Source: Opitutia bacterium
GTDB lineage: Bacteria > Verrucomicrobiota > Verrucomicrobiia > Opitutales > JANYEO01
NCBI GenBank assembly: GCA_025363025.1
Contig: JANYEO010000258.1
Span: 1 to 20,855 of the forward strand
DNA length: 20,855 nt
Direction: 5' to 3'
Shown: positions 16,495 to 20,855 of the stretch, piece after piece
Numbering within the stretch: the first letter of the stretch is position 1
Layout of the letters: each line of letters starts with the position of its first letter
The notes under the pieces: model-generated
Databases searched by the model: none
What the model was told of the DNA's origin: nothing
The model's input: only the letters and a program-made list of their open reading frames with translations
Program-made: the position numbers and the translations under genes

Positions 16495-16646
16495 TCTTTG
16501 CGATATACATGGAAATATGTAGAAAAAAACTAAGTGTTTCTATGTAGACTATCATTAAGAATACAGTAAACGAGACCCGGAGAAGACTAGATTTACACTA
16601 TTTACAGTTAGATTTCAACGACCTTAAAAGCAAAAAAACTATATGC

Positions 16647-16775
16647 AGCGGTCCCTCGTAGAATGCTTTGATTTTCTGATAATTACGAGCGAGACGCACG
16701 TAAGCCTACTAAAGGTAGGTGCGTACGTCGAACGCAGTAAGCGCGGAAAAGAAAAGTATTCTACGAGGGACCGCT
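16647..16775 (+). repeat. R11, type B palindromic element, forward
   Basis: The ends are the best matched in the window: AGCGGTCCCTCGTAGAAT on both sides, then GC against AC (a G:U pair on the plus strand). CCCTCGTAG occurs in no other copy. The interior shares ATTACGAGCGAGACG and CGAACGCAGTAA with R2, but the tip is replaced by an unrelated paired stem, ACGCAC with CCTAC...GTAGG and GTGCGT. The right end touches the last base of the response-regulator TAA stop. The left flank AAAAAAACTATATGCAGCGG resembles the sequence at 18453-18472. Confidence 0.9.
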
Positions 16776-17356
16776 TAGTTGCGCTCTGCCTGCTGTTTTA
16801 ACCGCTCCAACTCCGGCACAATATTTTTTTGATAATAGTCCGGATCCACCCCATGCGTTAATTGCAGGCCCAGGGTATTTTCAATAAAATCTTCGATACG
16901 CAGCCAAGTATGGTCTGGAAGCTTAATCTTTTTAGTATAAGCGCAAATGGTCACCAACCCCTCAAGGGAGCGAATGCGGGCATTATAACTCGCCATACGA
17001 TCGGCCACTTTTAAGCGTACATTAAGATCATCTAAATCAATAGGTTTACGCAAAAAATCATCCACCCCCCGTCCCATAACGTTAAGGTAATCATCCTTCA
17101 TCTCCGCATGGGCCGTAACCAGCATAAAATAAGTATAATGCAAATCCTGCTTTGTGCGGATACGCTCGCACAGCTCAAGCCCATCCATCTTCGGCATTTG
17201 CCAATCGCTCACCACCAACCAAGGCGAGTCTTCTTGATAAATTTCCCAAGCATCGGCCCCGTTTTCTGCCACTAGCACTAAATGACCCGCTTGAGAAATA
17301 GCTGCGCGAAGTAGCTCACGAGTGGTAGAATCATCTTCAGCAACAAGTACTTTCAT
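16775..17356 (-). CDS. Response regulator with receiver domain and degenerate Cys-module tail
   Basis: 193 residues. The receiver domain covers about 1-120: acidic pair Glu7/Asp8/Asp9 in VAEDD, phospho-acceptor Asp51 in VVSDWQMPKMDG, Thr81, and Lys104 in LRKPI. No DNA-binding domain follows. The tail (about 130-185: LEGLVTICAYTKKIK, WLRIEDFIE, THGVDP) resembles the conserved ICxxCKKIR...W..IE.YI...HGICPxC module found after receiver or PAS domains. Only Cys138 of its cysteines remains, so it probably no longer binds metal. Output is thus likely by protein contact. It lies 86 bp downstream of the adaptor gene; its stop codon abuts repeat R11. Confidence 0.9.
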   Translation of the reverse strand: MKVLVAEDDSTTRELLRAAISQAGHLVLVAENGADAWEIYQEDSPWLVVSDWQMPKMDGLELCERIRTKQDLHYTYFMLVTAHAEMKDDYLNVMGRGVDDFLRKPIDLDDLNVRLKVADRMASYNARIRSLEGLVTICAYTKKIKLPDHTWLRIEDFIENTLGLQLTHGVDPDYYQKNIVPELERLKQQAERN

Positions 17357-17442
17357 AGGGGTATAAAAAAAGATTGTGCTTACACACTACCACTCACCCA
17401 GGCTCCATCGCAACCCTATACCACCGAGAGGATCCTAAAACT

Positions 17443-18279
17443 TTATTTTTCGGTACTTATATCACTCGAAGCGTGTTTTACACTCTCAGGCAACAACAAG
17501 GCACCCAAACCTGCATAAACATGAGGCGAAGGCGTTAAATCCAATTTTATACGGAAGGTACCACTTGCAGGGTCAATCAAAGGATCTACATAACGGACAC
17601 GACTCAAAGCTTTTTCCCCCGCAAAAGGACCATCTAAGAGCTGTATATCAAACGTATCCCCTTTCGCAAATTGACCAAAATATTGAGGAGACCCATAAAC
17701 AACCATTTCTAAAGACGAATCATCAATAACGCGTGCAGCCACTTCCAGCCGCTGCACAGCTTCGCCCACGGATTTAGTTTTTTTGAAGAAAAGGCCATCA
17801 ATCGGGCTTTTAATATAACGATAATCAAGTTGCAACTCGGCCATTGCGACTGATTGCTCCGCCTGGCTAAAGCTGGCTTCCGATTGTTCTAGCGCAAAAG
17901 TGGCCTCTAAAAATTGTTTATCACTGGCGATACGGTCGTCATACAAAGACTTTACACGGGTAAAATCTTTTTGTGCTTTAACCCGCTCTGCTGTGGCGCG
18001 TCGTAGAGAAGCTTGCGCATTGGCCACTTGGACTTTTTCGGCCCGGTCATCCAGCACAACGAGTACATCTCCTTTTTTCACCCGGTCCCCCTCAAGGTGT
18101 GGGTAGGCCATAATGACGCCATCTGCCTGAGCACTTAGCCGTACGTCATCATGCGGCATAATAACCGAACGCCAAGACCCACGGTTAACACTAATAGCGG
18201 ACGGCACCCCCGCAACCTGGGCTTGAACCCCAAGAGCGCCAAACACAAGGACACTGATAACACTCAGTAATTTAATCAT
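17443..18279 (-). CDS. Membrane-fusion (HlyD/RND-type) periplasmic adaptor protein
   Basis: 278 residues from the ATG at 18279. A signal peptide, MIKLLSVISVLVFGALGVQAQ, is followed by a biotinyl-lipoyl half-motif (MAYPHLEGDRVKKGDVLVVLD), a long alpha-hairpin coiled coil (about 80-150), the second half-motif (IKSPIDGLFFKKTKSVGEAV) and a beta-barrel part. It is short for the family. Such adaptors link an inner-membrane pump to an outer-membrane channel; no pump is in the window. The frame is open for another 67 codons upstream, through repeat R12, but a signal peptide must begin at the N-terminus, so 18279 is chosen. The repeat ends 3 bp before that ATG. Confidence 0.88.
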   Translation of the reverse strand: MIKLLSVISVLVFGALGVQAQVAGVPSAISVNRGSWRSVIMPHDDVRLSAQADGVIMAYPHLEGDRVKKGDVLVVLDDRAEKVQVANAQASLRRATAERVKAQKDFTRVKSLYDDRIASDKQFLEATFALEQSEASFSQAEQSVAMAELQLDYRYIKSPIDGLFFKKTKSVGEAVQRLEVAARVIDDSSLEMVVYGSPQYFGQFAKGDTFDIQLLDGPFAGEKALSRVRYVDPLIDPASGTFRIKLDLTPSPHVYAGLGALLLPESVKHASSDISTEK

Positions 18280-18282
18280 AAT

Positions 18283-18406
18283 GAGACCGCTGCATAATGC
18301 ATGCTTTATGAGTTTTTGGTCGGTTTTCGCTCCTCGAGTACCGTATGTACACTCGTCACTCCGTCCTACAAATTCCTCAAAATCAAAGTATTCTGCAATC
18401 GGTCTC
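18283..18406 (-). repeat. R12, type A palindromic element, reverse
   Basis: The reverse complement is a full type A copy with CGAGT...ACTCG and CCGACCAAAAACTCATAAAG. Its ends read AGACCGATTGCAGAATAC and GAGACCGCTGCATAATGC. It is co-oriented with the adaptor gene and fills its whole presumed ribosome-binding region: GGTCTC, then ATT, then ATG. One reading frame is open through the entire element and joins the adaptor gene in frame. Confidence 0.9.
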
Positions 18407-18447
18407 TTCATAATCTCAAAAGTTAAAAATTTGAAATGCTCTGTATT

Positions 18448-18478
18448 TTGTTTAAAAAAGCTATTATGCAGCGGTCTC
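18448..18478 (+). repeat. R13, right-end fragment of an R element
   Basis: TTTAAAAAAGCTATTATGCA followed by GCGGTCTC. The last 17 bases match the right end of R12. The A/T part is shared with the reverse complement of the left flank of R6 (7122-7140). No interior is present. The rest of the gap to the next gene (18479-18528) is A/T-rich and empty. Confidence 0.55.
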
Positions 18479-18528
18479 ATAATTGTAGTTAGTAGTAATT
18501 TAAAAAAGAAAAAGTAGGGGTCTATTGA

Positions 18529-20655
18529 TTACAACCACTTCACCCGTATATACCTAATAATATCCCGGAAAAGTACATAGGCCACGGGATAGCGCCCCGC
18601 ATGGAAAGCCACTCGCCCACTAAAGCCTGCCTTTAAAAGGGCTGCAGCCTCGGGGGTAGTATCAAGCGGCAGCACAGCTATAAAGTAATAGTCCTCCTGC
18701 CGGGCCTCTAACCCATGCGATAAATCTGCCGGATCCGTTAATAGCAAAGGATATTTTTGATCGGGATCTGCCGTGAGCTTAAGGCTAGCATCAACATACT
18801 CCTGCTTGCTAAGCAACGTCTCAAGGTAAACAATATCCTGCTCGTAAAGTTGAATTTTGACTTCCCAATTTGCAGGCTTAGCTAACTCTATCAAAGGCTC
18901 GCCCATGCGTACAACCAAGCCTAGCTTTTGCTGAATATTTTTAGGCCCCAAAACAAGCCCATCGAACGGAGCCATGACACGGCCATGATCTATTTGATAA
19001 GTAAGGCTATTAATTTGAGCCTCGGCCCGATCAGCTTTATAAAGAGCGGCCTGCATACCAGTTTCGTCCCCTGCATCTTGGGCTAAATCGGCCTCAGCTA
19101 ACGCTTGGAGAAAATCACTTTCTAGGCGACGACGTTGGAACTCTAGCTCCCGCGTATCGAGAGTCATCAAGAGCTGATCTTGTTTTACAAAATCCCCCTC
19201 ATGCACGTCTACAGCCATGATGCGGCCGGAAGTTTGCGCTGCAATTTGGATAACCTCTTTCGGCCGAATTTGAGCAGGGGCCTTAATATTAAACTGCATC
19301 GGATACGCCATGACCCCGAGTAGCAGCGCTAAAGGAGCCCCAATGTAGGCCCACTTGCGCTTTTTAGGAGTATCCAAGGTTCCATCCTTCCATGAAATCC
19401 ATTTCTTGGCCCATCTTAACGTCCGTCGATCATGCCAAAAAAGAGCTGTGGCCACTGCATGCCCTCCTGCATAAATCAACCCTTGCATTTTAAGAAGGGA
19501 CTCAGCTGATTTTTCAGAAGCTTCTTTACCTTCAAACAAAATAATGGCCACAATACGCTGCTGGGTATCAACAAGGGGCAAATACGTTACCCAATTCATC
19601 GGGGCTAGCATCAGGTAATGTTGTACTTCCTCCGCTGTATCATCATCCAAAGCTTCGCGCTTTATCCAACGAAGCTGAATACTCGGCCGTTTCCCGGCTG
19701 GGGCGGCAAGCAGAGCCGGCGGAAGGCTTTTGGGCACAGAGGCCACAGGCGCCCCCCCTACAGTACTGGGTGTAGCTTCTTCAGGCACTACGGCCTGCTC
19801 TAAGAAATAACGAGCAACCTCCCCCATGGCCTTAGCCTCCATACTAACAGGCTCCGGACATTGCACCCCAGCCCCAGCCAGGTATTGGTAATTAAAAGCA
19901 AGTTCACTCTCGTCTACCCGAACCAATGTTTCGCGGTAATCCTTTGCCACGAGTAAAGAGACCCGAACGGCGCCACTCGCCACATGGGCATAGCGCACCA
20001 ATGCCTCTCCAACGGTTCCTAACTCTAAATCCCCCGCTAAGTGCTCGAGGAATTCTCCATAGGCATGAAGCCGAGTAAGCTCTGCCGAAACGTCTTCTAC
20101 CTGACGGGCCTTAAAATAAAGCTCCATCGCGGCACACGAGCGCCCTAAGGCCTCTGCCGCAAAACCTGTTTCCTCCTGCCCGAGAGCTTGCATCCAGGCA
20201 TGAATGACCCCCATTACCCGACCGTTTAAAGGAATAGGGATGAAGGCCTGCAAATAAGGCGTTTGATTAAATATAGGCAGGCGGTGCGGTGCTGGTACAT
20301 CCCCCCCGCTAACACTGCGGAGGACCTCTGCTGGCTCTGTATGAGGAGGCAAGAAAATAGGGGCCCCTTTTTCCGCAACTTGCTGGATAGCTTTTTTAAA
20401 CGCTAAGGCTTGCTCGGGCTTTGATTCTAAATCTAAAACCTCAACCCCTTCTGCATAAACACGTTGCAAGTTAGATCCCTGGGCGAGCTCGTACGAAACC
20501 CCGATTAAAGGCAAATTGCGACGCAACGCTTCTGCATGGGCTTCGATATAGGCCTTAAGCTCTGGCGGTGTTTTCGCCAAATCGGAAAGGGTGGCCACAA
20601 TTTCCCCTGCGGCTAATTGCCAGCGGGTAAGGTTTTGATTCTCGGGATCTGCCAT
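18529..20655 (-). CDS. GAF-domain/HlyD-type membrane-anchored adaptor protein
   Basis: 708 residues. The N-terminal 405 or so look like two GAF-like sensor modules (about 10-185 and 190-405) on the cytoplasmic side. A single membrane segment follows at about 435-453, after a KKRK patch. Beyond it is a membrane-fusion module: half-motif AVDVHEGDFVKQDQLLMTLD (481-500), coiled coil (about 500-555), then MAPFDGLVLG (561-570) and a beta-barrel. The protein ends RDIIRYIRVKWL. The layout suggests a transporter adaptor whose state may respond to a cytoplasmic ligand; this is inference. It is upstream of the smaller adaptor and the response regulator on the same strand, though a 249-bp gap with R12 and R13 separates it from the adaptor. 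The start is ATG without a Shine-Dalgarno sequence. Confidence 0.85.
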   Translation of the reverse strand: MADPENQNLTRWQLAAGEIVATLSDLAKTPPELKAYIEAHAEALRRNLPLIGVSYELAQGSNLQRVYAEGVEVLDLESKPEQALAFKKAIQQVAEKGAPIFLPPHTEPAEVLRSVSGGDVPAPHRLPIFNQTPYLQAFIPIPLNGRVMGVIHAWMQALGQEETGFAAEALGRSCAAMELYFKARQVEDVSAELTRLHAYGEFLEHLAGDLELGTVGEALVRYAHVASGAVRVSLLVAKDYRETLVRVDESELAFNYQYLAGAGVQCPEPVSMEAKAMGEVARYFLEQAVVPEEATPSTVGGAPVASVPKSLPPALLAAPAGKRPSIQLRWIKREALDDDTAEEVQHYLMLAPMNWVTYLPLVDTQQRIVAIILFEGKEASEKSAESLLKMQGLIYAGGHAVATALFWHDRRTLRWAKKWISWKDGTLDTPKKRKWAYIGAPLALLLGVMAYPMQFNIKAPAQIRPKEVIQIAAQTSGRIMAVDVHEGDFVKQDQLLMTLDTRELEFQRRRLESDFLQALAEADLAQDAGDETGMQAALYKADRAEAQINSLTYQIDHGRVMAPFDGLVLGPKNIQQKLGLVVRMGEPLIELAKPANWEVKIQLYEQDIVYLETLLSKQEYVDASLKLTADPDQKYPLLLTDPADLSHGLEARQEDYYFIAVLPLDTTPEAAALLKAGFSGRVAFHAGRYPVAYVLFRDIIRYIRVKWL

Positions 20656-20807
20656 ATGACAAAGGGGAAAGCTAAGCGAGGCTTGCTTTATATTCCCTAT
20701 AATGAACAGAGTTTCTTTAACAGCGTCAAGCCTCAGACCACGAAGACCTAGAATTAAGACTGCTACATAAACTTGCGTATCTATATAAAATAAGAATCCT
20801 TAAGGAT

Positions 20808-20855
20808 ATGGCCGTTAATGTCATCCCTGCCAAAGTCGCACCTCCCATTCATCAA
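20808..20855 (+). CDS. Possible start of a gene leaving the window
   Basis: ATG at 20808 is followed by 16 open codons to the window edge (MAVNVIPAKVAPPIHQ). AAGG sits only 3 bases before the ATG, too close for a good ribosome-binding site. The region between it and the divergent adaptor gene (20656-20807) is A/T-rich, with a TATAAT at 20698 that lacks a -35 partner. Too short to identify. Confidence 0.4.
   Translation, partial: MAVNVIPAKVAPPIHQ

Noticed and set aside
18279..18480. N-terminal extension of the adaptor through repeat R12
   Set aside because: It would bury a clear signal peptide 67 residues inside the protein; kept only as an observation on reading frame.

Overview
The window looks like chromosomal DNA of a Gram-negative bacterium of the PVC group, most likely Verrucomicrobiota (Opitutae-like). 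KdsB points to LPS/Kdo, there are lipobox lipoproteins and membrane-fusion proteins, and a 7TM-HD phosphodiesterase is followed by YbeY. Almost no start codon has a Shine-Dalgarno sequence. The taxonomic call is inference from gene content and sequence style. No tRNA, rRNA, CRISPR array, prophage or insertion-sequence transposase was seen.

Layout: (1) 1-687, 3' end of an unrecognised beta-rich protein gene. (2) 920-2551 (-), kdsB followed by a histidine-phosphatase gene. (3) 2897-4081 (-), hemW. (4) 4213-5653 (+), two lipoprotein genes, ending at a strong hairpin shared with (5) 5721-7025 (-), a calpain-like cysteine protease. (6) 7317-11065 (+), HIT-family hydrolase, PgpH-like 7TM-HD protein and YbeY. 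(7) 11097-12038 (-) psd, divergent from 12120-15914 (+) hrpA. (8) 15915-16774, an 860-bp repeat-rich intergenic region. (9) 16775-20655 (-), a response regulator and two membrane-fusion (HlyD-like) proteins, the larger one with GAF-like domains. (10) a probable gene start at 20808 (+) running off the window.

The most unusual content is a family of about 125-bp palindromic elements, R1-R14 here (some only remnants), lying in almost every intergenic gap. The intact copies share the left-arm core AGAATGCTTTGATTTT and most have ends like AGACC...GGTCTC. Their interiors fall into at least three types (A, B, C) with nested stems. The outer stem sequence differs between copies, yet the two arms match within a copy. 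Type A copies lie, co-oriented, within about 70 bp upstream of a start codon in five of six cases. Type B copies point their right end at the 3' end of the neighbouring gene, antisense to it, in four of four cases. Element ends supply or touch the stop codons of four genes, and one supplies the probable start codon and first residues of YbeY. I know no named family that fits; Rickettsia palindromic elements, BIME/REP and MITEs are the nearest analogies.

The genes themselves are mostly housekeeping: Kdo activation, heme delivery, phosphatidylethanolamine synthesis, rRNA maturation, RNA helicase and c-di-AMP turnover. Accessory items are the calpain-like protease and the adaptor/response-regulator cluster.
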